A stretch of DNA of 64,000 nucleotides from Okapia johnstoni (GCA_024291935.2 CM044309.1:7502001-7566000); one strand, 5' to 3'. Shown: positions 1-12,299, counted from the first letter of the stretch. Notes: generated by a model from the letters alone, not told the origin. Translations and numbers: made by a program.

Positions 1-175
1 TTTAGTATGTAAGTTCCTTTGTATCATTTTTTTTTATTGGATTCCCTGTGTAAGTGATATTATATGATAGTTATCTTTCTCTGTCTGGCTTACTTCATAT
101 TACTTAGCCATAAAAAATACAATAATGCCATTTATAGCAACAGGCATGGACCTCATACTAAATGAATAGCTGACT
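1..175. mobile_element. Two L1 3'-end fragments in opposite orientation
   Basis: Positions 1 to about 95 resemble the antisense strand of an artiodactyl L1 3' region (TGTAAGTGATATTATATGAT, then CTGTCTGGCTTACTTCA). From about 96 to 175 the same L1 region appears in sense (ATTACTTAGCCATAAAAAAT, ATAATGCCATTTATAGCAAC). The two meet with almost no spacer. The left end is cut by the window. Confidence 0.55.
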
Positions 176-556
176 TTTGTATAATATGAAATACGTATTT
201 GGTGGCTCTTGCTTTGAGTGCTGTGTTAATGAGGTTAATTTCTCATTGGATACATACATGAAAAACACATGTAAATGTTCACTTCCTGATTAAAAAAATC
301 AAAACAATGTTGCAGAAAATGTTCTGAAAAAGAGAGTCTGACTTGATAAATTTTCAACTGAGCTAACATAAACTTAGAGCTAACTTATTATTTCCGTTTG
401 TTGTATTTATCACTGAAAAAAAAAAGCTAGAGAAAATAATTATTGGAGACTATTTTTTCTTGTTGTCATTATGGGGAGAAAAGAATGATGTTCTTTTTTA
501 GGGGCAGAAATGAATTTTTATAACGTTATTCATCTTTTTATGTGTTTTTATTTCAG
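176..556. other. Intronic unique DNA upstream of the first exon
   Basis: AT-rich sequence with no recognised repeat. The last 40 bases carry the pyrimidine-rich acceptor of the SLC26A7 exon. Confidence 0.4.
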
Positions 557-602
557 TTTGAACAAAGCACATTGCTTAGTTCTCTGAGTGGCATTGGCAA
601 TG
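557..602 (+). CDS. SLC26A7: SLC26A7 coding exon (linker into the STAS domain)
   Basis: This is a 46-nt exon with a pyrimidine-rich acceptor ending TTTCAG just before it and a consensus donor GTGAGT just after it. Only one frame is open. It reads FEQSTLLSSLSGIGN and leaves one base (phase 1) that joins the next exon to make a Glu codon. SLC26A7 is a multi-pass chloride/bicarbonate/iodide transporter of epithelia such as kidney, stomach and thyroid. This segment matches, from memory, the low-complexity stretch just before the core STAS helix-strand unit. Two facts argue against a chance match: the exon order continues correctly through four more exons, and the residues resemble the human protein in the right place. 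Earlier exons lie left of the window. If the donor were skipped, the frame would stay open to 880. Confidence 0.88.
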
Positions 603-663
603 GTGAGTCAGCGTCAAGGAGATCTAAGTATTCTGACTTGAACACAGAACAGAAGATGAAAGC

Positions 664-862
664 TTTGCCTCCGCCTCCCCGCGGCCCCTGCTTCCCGTTC
701 CTCTCTCCTCCTCACCTGCCTCTGCGCTCCTCTTTCCTGTCTTCTTCTCGCCTTTCCGTCCACCCGGCTCTTTCCCTCGCTTCCTCCGCTTCCTCTCTCC
801 TTCCTCCTACTCTGTCCTCCCCATTCCTCCTTCTCGTCTTTGTCTTCCTCCTCACACTCCTA
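664..862 (+). repeat. CT-rich low-complexity tract
   Basis: About 200 nt are strongly biased to C and T with several CpGs, starting about 60 nt after an SLC26A7 donor. There is no clean repeat unit. The bias keeps frames open by chance, so the 112-codon ORF over 542-880 is not taken as a gene. Confidence 0.7.
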
Positions 863-929
863 ATTTATTTTAGAGATTAATTTCAGATGTATCAGCCTAC
901 AAAGGATGAAGGTATAAAAATTTATTATG

Positions 930-2580
930 AGGCATTATGAATACCTGAGACACTTAAATTAATGGCATTTTTAAAAATGGAAGGAAATACAATGTACATA
1001 GATCAGAATACACAACGTTGAAAAGATGTCAATTCTCAAATTTTGTTATAGATATAAACTGAGTCACAATTAAAATTCTGATAGGACGTTTTAATGGCAG
1101 TTGATAAACTCATTCTAAATTTTGTACAAAACTCAAATGGCCAAGAATAGGCACGGCTGTTGAAGTATATGAACAAGAGGGAGAGCTTGTTTTCTTATGT
1201 ATGTGTAAATGTATTATAAAGCCCTAGTAATCAGTGCAGTGTGCTACTGGTTCAGATCAACAGGACAGAGCAGAGAGCACAAAAGTGAGGAAAAGCTCAC
1301 ATATATTGGTGTTTTACTTGTGACAAATGTGGCACTGCAGAGCAGCGAGCAAAAGACTGTCATTAATATACAACGATGAGACAATCACACACCCATGATG
1401 AATGGAATTAGACTTTCATCCCATCCCATCCCATCCCATCCCATTCCATCCCATCCCCCAAATCAGTACCAGATCAAAGTCCTAAGAGTGGTAGACAAAC
1501 TATAAATTTAAAAGAAAATATAGGAGAATATGTACAAGAAATGTTAAACATTATCGTTAAACTTCACTAGATTATGAAGAGTTTTGTTTACCAAATGTCA
1601 TCATATGAAGCATGAAAAGATAAGCCAGAGTAAAAGAAGATAGACGTAATTTATAAAATGGAGAAAGAATTGTACTCTTCAACATATGAAGGAGTAAAAA
1701 TGGCAGATGACCTGTTAGAAAAATGCGCAAGAGTCATGAACAGGCACTCCACAAAAAGAGATATTTTCAAATTTACTAATAAGCACATGCAGATATGCTT
1801 ACTTAAATTCACTGATGTTATTCATAATACTTGGGGAAATATAGATTAACTTCGCAATAATAACACAGTATATATGATTGATAGTTTTTAAAGTCTGACA
1901 ATACCAAGTATTGGTGAGGATGTAGAGCAACAAAAAGTCTCTTGCAATGCTAGTGGGAGTGTAAACTATAACAACCTTGGAAAACAGTTTGGTAATATCA
2001 TATAAAGTTGAAGATACACAAGATACACAAACTAGCAATTCCACACCCAGTTTACATTCTAACAAGTTACATAAACAAGAATGTTCAAACAGTATTGTTT
2101 TTAACTATCCAAACCTGGAAACAGTTCATATTTCAAAAAAAAAACCATTAGCTGGCATGTGTAAGTATGGAATATTTATACACTTGAATTTTTAGTTGAT
2201 ATATTTCTTTTATGGTACACATGTACAACAATGAAAACTAGGTGAGTCTTATAAACGTAACTGGGCCAAAATGAAAAGGCAAAGGAAAACATAAAATTCA
2301 AATTCTATTATATAAACTTAAAAAAAAATCAGGAAAAGCTGGCATACTGATTTTGGCTCTTCTAAAGACGGTAACAAAGGAGCCTCTTAATATCTGCACC
2401 TGGACACATACATAAGATTGCTCATAGTTCTGTTTATAATCCTCCCAAATGCAGAAAAGCTAATAATTTTTAGAAGTACAGTGGATAAAAGACCATGTGG
2501 GACATTTATATATTACAGTGTCTATCATATTAAAGTACTCTAAATAAATGCATATTTACCTACATTTACATTAGTTAAAT
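930..2580 (+). mobile_element. Ancient L1M remnant, sense
   Basis: This is A-rich sense-strand sequence with recognisable worn ORF2 blocks. One follows the pattern of the ORF2 middle (GCCAAGAATAGGCACGGCTG, about 1140). Another is the ORF2 end (TTGGTGAGGATGTAGAGCAA, about 1912). Many indels and stops show great age. It lies inside an SLC26A7 intron. Confidence 0.6.
1417..1459 (+). repeat. (CCCAT)n microsatellite
   Basis: About eight tandem copies of CCCAT with one CCATT variant, inside the old L1 remnant. Confidence 0.9.
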
Positions 2581-2584
2581 GTTC

Positions 2585-2626
2585 AAAAAGAGTCGGACAC
2601 GACTGAGCGACTGAACTGAACTGAAA
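2585..2626 (+). mobile_element. BovB 3'-tail fragment
   Basis: A short piece contains AGTCGGACACGACTGAGCGA and then the repeated CTGAA terminal motif typical of BovB and ART2A ends. Confidence 0.75.
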
Positions 2627-3469
2627 TAAATGTATAAAATATAGAATAGAATAAAATAAATATTGTATAAATATACAAATTAATTCCATGACCCATATCA
2701 ACAGGATAGCAGCTCAGATGCTAGCTTCTCTGGTCTTTTCTGATTTCTCATGACAAATTTACTTTCTTCTACATTGTGTTCCAAAAGAATGCTTATATAA
2801 TACTGGTATTGCACTTATTTAATGGTTGTTTCTTGCAAGTCTTTCTCTTCTGCTAGTCTGAAAAGTTTACAAGGGCATTCTCACCTCTGCATCCGTAGAT
2901 CAGGCCCAGTTTGCAGAGAGCAGTAGCTGATCGACATGGTCACCCTTGCTGTGTCCCTGGGAAACCTTGGTACCCAGTTCCCCTTTTACAGTAGTCAGGA
3001 CTGGTTGACCAGATGTTTTCCTGGTGTCCTCCTCTCTCCCCTCTCTTCTGACACCCCAGAGTACCCTGAGTTCCCCGCCCTCTCTCGCTTGTTCAGGAAC
3101 AGCATCCGGCTGTCACTTCCCTGTGCTGTAAATGCTCAGGTTTCTTTTATTGCTCACGTTCTTGATTTCCTCTCAAAGTTTAAACAGTAAAACCTGTAAC
3201 TCTTGGTTTTGTTCTTGGTTTTGTTGTGTTTACATTTTTGCTTCTGTTACTCTGATTCTGTCCTTAACCGTATTCAAGATGAGTTAGTACGACTTTCCTT
3301 TTTTCTTTTTCTGCTGTGAGACAGTCTTAGTCTTACTCCATGAATAGAGAACACCCAGTTTCCTGTGATTACAGAAGATAAAATTAATTGATCAAGGCGC
3401 TTCCTCCTATGAGCCAAAGTAACCTGAGAATCTTCTAAACAGGGAGCTGTAATAAGCTATTACAAATGG
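2627..3469. other. Intronic unique DNA
   Basis: I recognise no repeat or gene. The part from about 2900 to 3200 is richer in GC and pyrimidines than its surroundings. The 84-codon ORF at 2936-3190 has no recognised homologue. Confidence 0.3.
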
Positions 3470-3577
3470 TTGGTGTTGACTGGGAGTTGGTGATGGACAG
3501 AAAAGCCTGGCATGCTGCAGTCTCTGGGGTCGCAAAGAGCCTGACGTGGCTGAGCAACTGATCTGAACTGAACTGAC
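3470..3577 (+). mobile_element. BovB 3'-end fragment, sense
   Basis: The piece includes GGGAGTTGGTGATGGACAG, then CTGGCATGCTGCAGTC, then a terminal CTGAACTGAACTGA. This is the standard order of the last 110 bases of BovB. Confidence 0.85.
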
Positions 3578-3779
3578 ACACAAGCTGAGATGCAGTTGCC
3601 ATCGTAACTTTATTCTATTCTGTGAAGACAGACTAATCCTAAAAGAAAACAAAAAGCTTCTTATGCATCAGCGATCCCTTCAGAGGATCAAGTGCCCAGT
3701 CCCCAGCTTGACACCTAAACCCCTTCCTTTTCTTTTTAAACTGACTTCCCTTTTACTACACATTGCACAAGTTCTCTAT

Positions 3780-3930
3780 ACCAGTTAGATGAATCAATAT
3801 TGTGGTGGTTTTTGCCGTACAGTGACGTGAATCAGCCATGGGTGTACATCTGTCCCCCCGTCCCAAACCCCCTCCCACCTCTCTCCCCCACCCCATCCCT
3901 CTGGATTGTCCCAGTGCACCTGGATCTAAT
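3780..3930 (-). mobile_element. L1 3' UTR fragment, antisense
   Basis: It contains GGTGGTTTTTGCCGTACAGT, then a CCCC/CCACC-rich stretch and CATCCCTCTGGATTGTCCCA. This is the antisense of the artiodactyl L1 3' UTR and resembles 46.26-46.40 kb. Confidence 0.8.
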
Positions 3931-5599
3931 TCTTCATTCATACTCTCCCTTCTAGAACCATCTACCTGTTTGCCAATCCAAATATTACACTTTCTTCAAG
4001 GCTTAATAGGGAAGAAAAGTAAGTCAAAGGGGCATATTCTTTGGCAAACTCATTAGGTAGAAAAAGAAGTCAACCAGATCCATAGAGGCAAATATATAAT
4101 GAAGTGCCGCTTAGAATTCAGTTCCTTCAGCTGTAAAGTGGAAATTGTAGTCACATGGAGAGACCACCACATGCCTCACTCAATCACATATCACTTTATA
4201 CAGTTATAAAGGTGTTTTATCCATGCACATTTTCCTCCTAATTATATTTTTAAGGGAAGAGATGCATTTTTAGTGTCCATTGCATTATCCTTCATTGTCC
4301 AGTGAACACTTGGTCAATGAATGAAAATTAACACTGCTAATATATGTGTAGCACTTCCAAGTTTTCAAAGGATATTCTTATAAACAGATGAAATAGATAA
4401 ATGGTAATTATCATTTTCAAATAGGTAATAGGATACTCTTAGTGTTACTGATGGAGTTGAGGCCCACTCTTGCTTTCTGAGGGGGTCTGTATGCTGCCTA
4501 TTGAATGTGTATCTCTCTAAATAAACTTAGTTTCACTTAAAAAAAATTGAGGCCTTAAGTTAGATAACTAAGTTTCTCAGGATCATGCAGTTGGTTAGGG
4601 GCAACGGAGGACCTCAAGGTCCCGTTGAAGGCCAACGTGTATAAGAAAGGGTGCTTAAAGCTGGAATTTGAGAGTTCGGAGCCAGATGCAGTCTGCAGAA
4701 ACACAATCAGGAAGGGTGGGTTAGTGCTAATTCAGAGAAAAGGAGGTGACAGAGAGTGGCACTTTTCTCTGCTTTGGTTGCAAGCTTGTGAAAATGGAGA
4801 TGAAGATGGACTTAAAAGAGATTTCAGTATGTAATTAACATAACCGGCACTGTTTGTGTATTGAGGGAAGGAGGAGGGCAATACAAATGATGATTCAAAA
4901 CTCTGAAACTCCCAGACTGGGATAATATGACATCCAGGAGGGTAGCTGAAAGGAAAGGGAAGTTTATTTTAGAAGATGGTGAATTTACGATACTGTAAAA
5001 GCTTCCAGGAGATATCCTTGGGTTGTGGGGACCATTGAATAGATCTGGAAATAACTAAAGCAAAGGGAAATGTTAGCGGAGTGAGGGAGTAGGAAAGAAG
5101 AAGGAGAATAAATAATACCCCCTCCTGTAAACAATCTTTACAGAAGAGGAAGAATTGAAAAAACTAAATAAACTTACAAACCATGTAAATAATAAGATGG
5201 AAGTCATCATATTTTTCTGACTGAAAAACAGAAATTTCTCAAATGTGAAGAAATTTCCCATTACTATGTTTGGTAAATTGTGTTCCAAAGCACTTTAGCC
5301 ACACTGTGCCATTACCAAGAGGCACTCTGTCAACATCTTTCTTAGCATGGTGATTTTTCAGGTTTGCCTCCACCACCTTCTTACCCGCTTACCTTCAAAT
5401 TATCCTCCAAGTCTCAGCTTCCTTGTCCCATTCTTCCTTTCATTCCCGTGTTAATTAATAAATGTTCTTGTTCACTTAGCAAATCTTTCATGTATTTAGT
5501 GAACAATGACTAAGTCCTAGGCACAATGATGGGTGCTATATATTCAAGGATGAGAAAGCAGGCATGACTTCTGTCATCACAGGTCCTGAAGCCTAAACT
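3931..5599. other. Intronic mostly unique DNA
   Basis: Mixed unique sequence. A weak MIR-like piece may lie near 4110-4380, and an L2 or MIR-like end near 5455-5580. Nothing here supports an exon. Confidence 0.3.
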
Positions 5600-6025
5600 G
5601 GTTCCCCTCTCTCAACTGCCCCCACCCTCATGCAGTACCCTAAACGAGCGGTACTTTGGAGGCTCCAGGGAAGAATCCTCTTACTTCCTTACCCTTTTCA
5701 GCTTCTAGAGGCCATCCACATTCCTCGGGTCATATCCTTTCCTCTATCTTCAAACCAGCAGTGCTGACATCCTCAAACCTCCCTCTGACCTCTTCTTCCA
5801 TCACTGTGTCTCCTTCTTTGCCTCTGACGCTCCTGCTTCCCTGTGATAAGAACCCTAGGAACGTTGGACTCCCCGCCCCAGGGTACTTCAGGATAATCTC
5901 ATTCAGGATTCTTAATTTAACCAAGTCTGCAACGTTCCTTTCACCATATAAGGCAACATATTCCACAGGTTCTAGGGATTAAGCTATGGACATCACTGGG
6001 GGCCATTTTTCTGTCTACAATATCA
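5600..6025 (-). mobile_element. MaLR (MLT1-type) LTR, antisense
   Basis: Read on the minus strand it runs from a terminal GTAGACAGAAAAATGGCCCC through CTTAATCCCTAGAACCTGTG to a block near AGCTTCTAGAGGCC on the plus strand. That order matches old mammalian MLT1 LTRs. It is a non-coding remnant of an ancient retrovirus-like element. Confidence 0.65.
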
Positions 6026-8829
6026 GATCTATCCTGTACCTCCTGGGCGCTTTCTGCATAACTTTCCAGCCTTGCTAACACTTCAGATTACTAGTTTAAC
6101 TGACTGGTTTCTCAGCTTACTTGTGAGTCTACTGAGCATAGGGTCCATTATCTCTCTTGTCCATCATTCTACTTGTATTTCTTAGGATGGTGCTTAGAGT
6201 AAGCACACGCCGCATCTATATTAACCAATTACTTGAATGAATGAATGAATGAATAAAAGAGATAATGTACACAATAATATGTACACATGTTTTCCAAAGA
6301 TCGTGTTTTGGTTTGTCCTAAATATTTCTGATTCCTTATTTTCTTGAGAAGTTAGAGATATAAATCTGTTTCTCAATGATTACTTGATATCAACAGAAAA
6401 CACCTTCTTTTAAAAAATTATGAGTGATTCACAAACTGCCAGAAACCTTTTGAAGTATAAAAAAGCACTCCTAAATTATGCATCTGTGAATACTTTTTAA
6501 TTAAATAAGTTAATTAACATTCCACAGGAGAGAGCTGGCTTGCACAGTCTGGAGTTAATCACCCACCCACACCTGATGGTGAATTTCTTTCTTTATTTTT
6601 CTTTGATTTTTGTAGATAAAGCCCATCATTTACCACATCCCCCATGAGTATATGTTAGTTATCTCCTTTGCACATACTCCAAGCTTACCTCATTTTGCTT
6701 AAGGCATATTAGCTGTTCATTCAGTTTTCTACAACAATATGAATTTTATTGCACGGATTGATTTACTTAGAAGCTTAGAACACAAGCATATAATAACAGT
6801 CATAAAATCAGCACAATGACAGAACTGAGAGGATACTATATAAAAGAAAACTTCACTTATTTTTGAAAAGATTTCAGAAATGTCCATTGTATTTAAATTT
6901 TCATTTGAGGGAATTGGTAACTTTGCCATTCATAATGTCTTTTTTATTTACAAAAAAAAAAGAACTGCTTCTCTGAAAAAAAAGCTTACTTAAATTGTTA
7001 AATTTAATTAAAGTAAATTGTTAAATTTACTTAAATTGTGCCAACTACATGGCACAATTCTTTTGTTTTATTTCTTTTGGACAGTCTGAAAATGTGCATA
7101 CATTTTGATTAAAGGAACACAAAAGAGGAACCTTTTAAAAATGAAGGACAAAGCAAGCACATTCTGAAACAAAAGAAAAATTTTTGTTTCACTATTGATT
7201 AAACCCAAAAATTTTTAGTTAGCAATCTATCATCACTTAAATTATGAAATAATTACAAGAAAATATAGAGAACAGCCAGTGTAATTTATAAGTGAAATAA
7301 GTATGATAGGATAGAAAAGAAAAAAAACACCTTCTTTCTTAAATAATTTTCTGTATCATTTTACCACCATTTCCTAGTCGTTTAGATTAGTGATCAATCT
7401 CTCTAAATAATATGCATAGTTTTTTCACTGGATTATTAAGTTCAGATTGACAAGTAAAATTGCTTATGAACTAGTAGTGACTTTCTGAAGCACTGAACTG
7501 ATAGAAATTCTAGGCTCTTCTTTGAACTGACTGAGAAAAAATACCATGATTGATTAGCCATGTTTGGCTTTTTAAAGAATAGGGTTGATAGAATGCATGT
7601 CATAAATTTAGTTACAGATAATAATTTATGTACCTCCTTCATGAAAAGCAATTATAAATAAAATAGTTGTTAATTTTTTCTGGATTCTATTGAGTACATA
7701 TATTGAATTATATTCAGTTTTACCAATGACAATTATGTTTTCTAGTAAATGAAGAATAAGGCTTAAAAAAAAAAAAGAATAAGGCTTAAAGATCTCAAAG
7801 AATTAATAATTTAATTTGGGTGGATTAGATATTAATGATAACTTTTTCTACATAAATTTTTGAACTAAGAATTTTAGATTTAGCTTTTTTGTATGTACTG
7901 TACTATAAAAAGACTACAAGGAGATGGAAAAAATACTTCATTAATTTTGTTATCAAATTTTATCATCACTGTCATTTTAAGATCTATTATTAAATATGTC
8001 AGAGGTTTAAGTCATTTATTTAATCCAAGTTATTGAATTTTTTAAAAATTACTGATTATTTTCCTTGTGTTTAGTAAGAGTAACCAGATTTACATAATGA
8101 TATGTTGGTAAATCCAAAAAACTCTTGGAGTGGAGAATATGGCATGGGGTGGTGGATAAGCGTGATTTGTTGCACTTGCCAATTTCCATGGTGTAAATAT
8201 TTTCAAACTACCACCACGCTGTCATTAAATGTGGAGCTTGAAAAGATTTGTACATAGTTGACATGCTGAAAAGATGTCAAAATAGCTGGACTGAGTTGTC
8301 TTCTAAAAAATCATATACGTTTTATTTTCTAAAACATATATTTAGAAGTATTACATAGAAACCCTTCAAATTTTGAACTCCATGGTACATTGCAAATAAT
8401 TAGTCTTACTAAAGCTTTTTATATCTAACTTTGTAAGGATATATCTAATCCATTATATATATTTTATGCATGTATGCCATGTGGATTATTGAACTTTTGC
8501 AGGAAAGCTTATCTGATATTCAATTGTTAAAGATTCTTATACTCTGAAAATTCAACAAAATGTTTCCAGATTGGATAGAACATGTTTATGAATCATAAAA
8601 ATTTTGCAAGGAAGTACATAGAGTAGAACTATGTACTAGTAGTACATAGAAGTAAAGCTAGGTCCTATTTTTAGGCGAATATTGAATGATAATGATTACT
8701 ACTGAGTGGTCAGTGGATGAGCTAAGTTGTGGTCACTGTTCATTTTGCTTGAAGTTCTACTTTACCGTTTTGAGCCAGTGGTAGCATAGCCTTGACCTAT
8801 GCTTGGCCTCAGAGCTCCTCCTGGGAGAA
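6026..8829. other. Intronic AT-rich unique DNA
   Basis: 2.8 kb of AT-rich sequence without recognised repeats, except an (AATG)n run at 6234-6254 and short A or T runs. I see no coding signal. Confidence 0.35.
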
Positions 8830-9140
8830 GGGAGACAGAAGGCACTATGACAGTGCCTGGCATGTGGGAGGCCCCCGGTAAATTTTAAAAATATTTTTTT
8901 AAATGTATTTGGCTGCGCTGCGTCTTAGTTGCAGCACACAGGATTTTAGATCTTTGTTGCAGCATGTGGGATTTTTAGTTGTGGCAGGTGGACTTCTGGT
9001 TGTAGCATGTGAACCCTTAGTTGTGGCATGTGGGACTAGCTCCCTGACCAGAGGTCAAACCTGGACCCCTGCATTGGGAGCATGGTGTCCTAGCCACTGG
9101 ACCACCAGGGTAGTCCCCCCAATAAATGCTGATTGAATGG
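8830..9140. mobile_element. MIR remnant split by a CHR-2 SINE
   Basis: A MIR-like end (CAGTGCCTGGCATGTGGGAG) stops near 8884 and resumes at about 9119 with CAATAAATGCTGATTGAATG. The two halves read as one MIR 3' end once the SINE between them is removed. Confidence 0.6.
8885..9118 (-). mobile_element. CHR-2 SINE, antisense
   Basis: This tRNA-derived cetartiodactyl SINE shows the repeated TTAGTTGTGGCATGTGGGA pattern, then CTCCCTGACCAGAGGTCAAA and ACTGGACCACCAGGG. The tRNA-like head is on the right, so the element lies on the minus strand. Confidence 0.88.
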
Positions 9141-9580
9141 GACAGGAAAATTTTGAGATCTCAAACTATCATCAGTGTTTAAAGTTGTTCATATGATTGG
9201 AAGGCTTACAACTCTGTATTGGTTCTACTTTTAGAATTAAATGCATCTTCAAAGCTACTTTTGCATGAAGCCTTCCCTGGTTGCTCCAGAGGGACATCTT
9301 CTTATTGTAAATTTCCATTCTCTTTCATTTTTAATGATATGTTATTTACCAATATTATCCTTGGCACTCAAGTTGTGTAATAATTACCTGAGATAATATT
9401 GGAATAATAAAAAATCAGAGTTCAAAAATAATTAGAAGCCAACTGAAACTGTAAAGTTTAAAGTGTTTGGAATTGGTTTTGTTAAACATTAGGCCACTGT
9501 TGATCTTCCCAATGTTCAACAAAATCAATAGTGAAAATCTCTTAAGAATTCTCTCTGATTCAACTCTGTTCTTCTTACAG
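9141..9580. other. Intronic unique DNA before the second exon
   Basis: No repeat recognised. The last 30 bases form the pyrimidine-rich acceptor region of the exon at 9581. Confidence 0.35.
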
Positions 9581-9681
9581 AAGAAGCTACCCAGCCCTGC
9601 CTGAATCCAAAGTGTTCTTTAATCCTGGATTGCAGTGGATTGACCTTTTCTGACTATTCTGGAATCTCCATGCTTGTTGAG
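9581..9681 (+). CDS. SLC26A7: SLC26A7 coding exon (STAS core strand and phosphate-loop-like motif)
   Basis: This is a 101-nt exon with acceptor TTCTTACAG and donor GTATTT. It begins in phase 1 and ends in phase 0, adding 34 codons. The key motif is [15 protein letters not shown], the STAS-domain hallmark: a hydrophobic beta strand, then D-x-S-G, then F-x-D-x-x-G at the start of a helix. STAS domains form the cytosolic C-terminus of SLC26 transporters and are needed for their folding, dimer contacts and surface delivery. The sequence around the motif ([16 protein letters not shown]) points to SLC26A7 rather than another family member. This is recalled knowledge, not a computed alignment. The donor GTATTT is weaker than consensus. 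The exon sits alone between introns of about 9.0 and 14.3 kb. Confidence 0.95.
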
Positions 9682-10070
9682 GTATTTGCACAGCTTGTGT
9701 TTGGACTGATTCTTTCCCTTCTCTTTAGGAACAGTGTTTTCACGGACTCTTTCTCAACTCTGACGTTATGACCCTGCTTGTCTCAATGCTCATCTCCCCC
9801 ATTCTCCCCAAAGGACATAGACTATATGCCTCCCACCACTGTAGATTTCTTTTCAGGAGATTTCATGAAGTTTCTAGCTGTGCGTGTATCTGGAGGGCGT
9901 AAGGGGAGTAGAGTAGGTATTCATGTGGGGCGTGAATTTTTACATTTTCAGGTAACTACTAATTATTTTTGAACTCTGACTTTTGATTATCCCAATATTA
10001 TCTCAGGATATGTATTTGAGATGTAGTGGGCATAGTACATGCTGGGCACTCAACTCCTAGGCTTCTAGAA

Positions 10071-10205
10071 AGAAGGAGAAAAGCCCTGTCCGTGAGCAAG
10101 TGCTCTGAAGATGGCCAGATATGGTCTTTCATATCAGGGATGGTAGAGTCTGACCTGAAACCATTCCTGGCCTGAATTATTGAGAAACTGCCTCACAGGC
10201 AGGGA
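10071..10205 (+). repeat. Left copy of a ~120-bp imperfect direct repeat flanking the L1
   Basis: It begins AAAGAAGGAGAAAAG, and the same 15 bases reappear right after the L1 A-rich end at 17842-17856. After that, GTCTGACCTGAA, CATTCCTGGCCTGA and TGCC...CAGGCA blocks are shared with 17857-17962, with several substitutions and small gaps. It could be a very long aged target-site duplication, or a pre-existing repeat on both sides. Confidence 0.6.
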
Positions 10206-12299
10206 CACGTGGAGCTTTGGAAGCACAGAGGAGAGCACAGCAACAGGTGTGTGCAAGGCAAAGTAGAGAGAGTTCAGCACAGAAGTCGGCACGGACCACC
10301 CTCTCCCAGCCTGAGACGTTTAACGCCCACCGTGGCGAGCGGGGCTGGGTGCTGAGGCGCAGGCTTCAGGGGTCTGACCCCAGGGAGAGGACTGGGATTG
10401 ACTGCTGTGAAGACACTCTGAGGGGGCTAGTATGACACAGCGGAGAGAAAAGCCTGGGACTGCCAGAGGGGCAACAGGTCGTTGCCTCCACCTTGGCATG
10501 CTTACAGATGTTGGGACACCGCCTCCTGAGTGCCCATGGTGGGACTGGCTGCAGCTGCAGTCTGCAGCCTCAGAGGTGGACACACTGGCCAGCCACTGCA
10601 AAGGCTAGCATGAGTGCCAGAGGCAGAACCAGTCACGGCTCTGGTCTGCAGTCTCAGAGGCAGGCAGGCCAGCCAGCTGCCGTCAAGGCCAGTGGGAGGC
10701 CAGAGGCAGGGGATGAGTAGCACCGCAGGCCCAACCTCAGGGGTCACAGGTGCAGGAAGCTGCAAGCAGACACAAGTCAGAGCCCACACTTTCCTGGAGC
10801 TTTAGCACCTTGGCATTGCCGAGGTTCCCACGACACGGGCCGGTTCCCCTGGGAGAGTGCTTGACCTGCCTCAGGCTGCAGCAACATTCCGAAGGCCATT
10901 GCTGCCCCAGGCCCTCCCTGCACGGTCCACTTGTGCCTGCCATATCCCTCCCTCTTCCCAGCCCAGCTGAGTAAGTGAGGTCTAATAAGCCTCTGCTTCT
11001 GCCCCGTCTTGTATGGGTGGGAAACAGACACCAGAGCATAGCCTACAGAGGCAGGGCCAAAACCAACATGAGCCCCAGAGGCTGACCAAAGAGGCAGTGA
11101 ATTTCCTCGTGCAGCCACAGCAGCCGCAGATTGAATCCCAACTGGCTTGAGGGTGTGGACTTTGGGGGCGATGGTGGACTTTGGAAGCAAGTACAAGTTG
11201 GAGTATGGGCAGGTTTGAGTTTGAGCTGACCCCACAGTGCCCACAGCAGGTCTCGAGGCCTTCCTAGAAATATTGAAGGCCTTTCTGATGAGGCATATTA
11301 GCTGGAACTCACTGTGTGGCAAGAAAGCTGAGAACTGAGGCCACAGGAATATAGTCTTCTTACCACCTCTCTCTCTCTTTTTTCATTTTGTTCTATTGTT
11401 CTTTTTAAATTATTACTTTAATACCAATTTTTTACTCACTTTTTCCTTTTTTGAAGCTTTTATTTTTAAATAAGTTTATTTTGTTTTCTATTTATATACT
11501 AGTATTTTGTTCTATTGTACTTTTTTCATGTTTTTGGTTCCGAATTTTTTCTAGACTAGTTTATCATGTATGTTTTCATTTATGGGTTTTCTTACTGGTT
11601 CGGTTGCTCTCTTCCTTTGTGGTTCCACTTTTTAAAATTTTATTTCGGTTTTTTGTCATATTTTCTGTTTTTGAGTGTGAGTGTGTGAGTCTCAATGTAT
11701 GTTCTTGTCTGTTCAGTGTTACTTTTATCATTTGTCTTGGGGATTTGCCTGTCCGTTCACTTTCTGTTTGCATGCTTGGTTGATTTTTTTTTCTATTTAC
11801 TTCCTTTTCTCTTGTGTGCTGTGTGGCTTGTGGGGTCTTGTTGCTCCAGTCAGGGGTTGATTCTGAACCTCCAAGGTAGAAGGTCCAAATTCAGGATGTT
11901 GGATCACCAGAGATCTCTTGATTCTGTGAAATATTAATTGGCAAGAACTCTCCCAAAGGCCTCCATCTCAATGCTAACACCTGGCCCCACCTAAAGGCAG
12001 GCAAATTCCAGTACTGGACACCTCATACCAAACAACTAACAAAACAGTACACAAAACTACCTGTTAGTAGACAGGCTGCCCAAAGTCATACCAAGCTCAT
12101 AAACACCCAAGCACACCACTGGATGTGACAGAGCTTTCAGAGGAGCAAGATCCAGCTCCACTCACCAGAACACGGGCATCTGTCCTCTTACCAGGAAACC
12201 TTCACAAGGGACTGGTCAAAACCCACCCACTGGGGGCAGACTTCAAAATTACAAGGAATTAAGGCTTTACAGTCTTCAGAAAAGAGACCCCAAACACAA

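Noticed and set aside
542..880. A single 112-codon ORF
   Set aside because: It mixes a real 46-nt SLC26A7 exon with intron sequence. The rest stays open only because of CT-rich composition.
10777..11322. A 181-codon minus-strand ORF
   Set aside because: It lies antisense to the GC-rich L1 5' UTR, where stop codons are rare; no domain is recognised.
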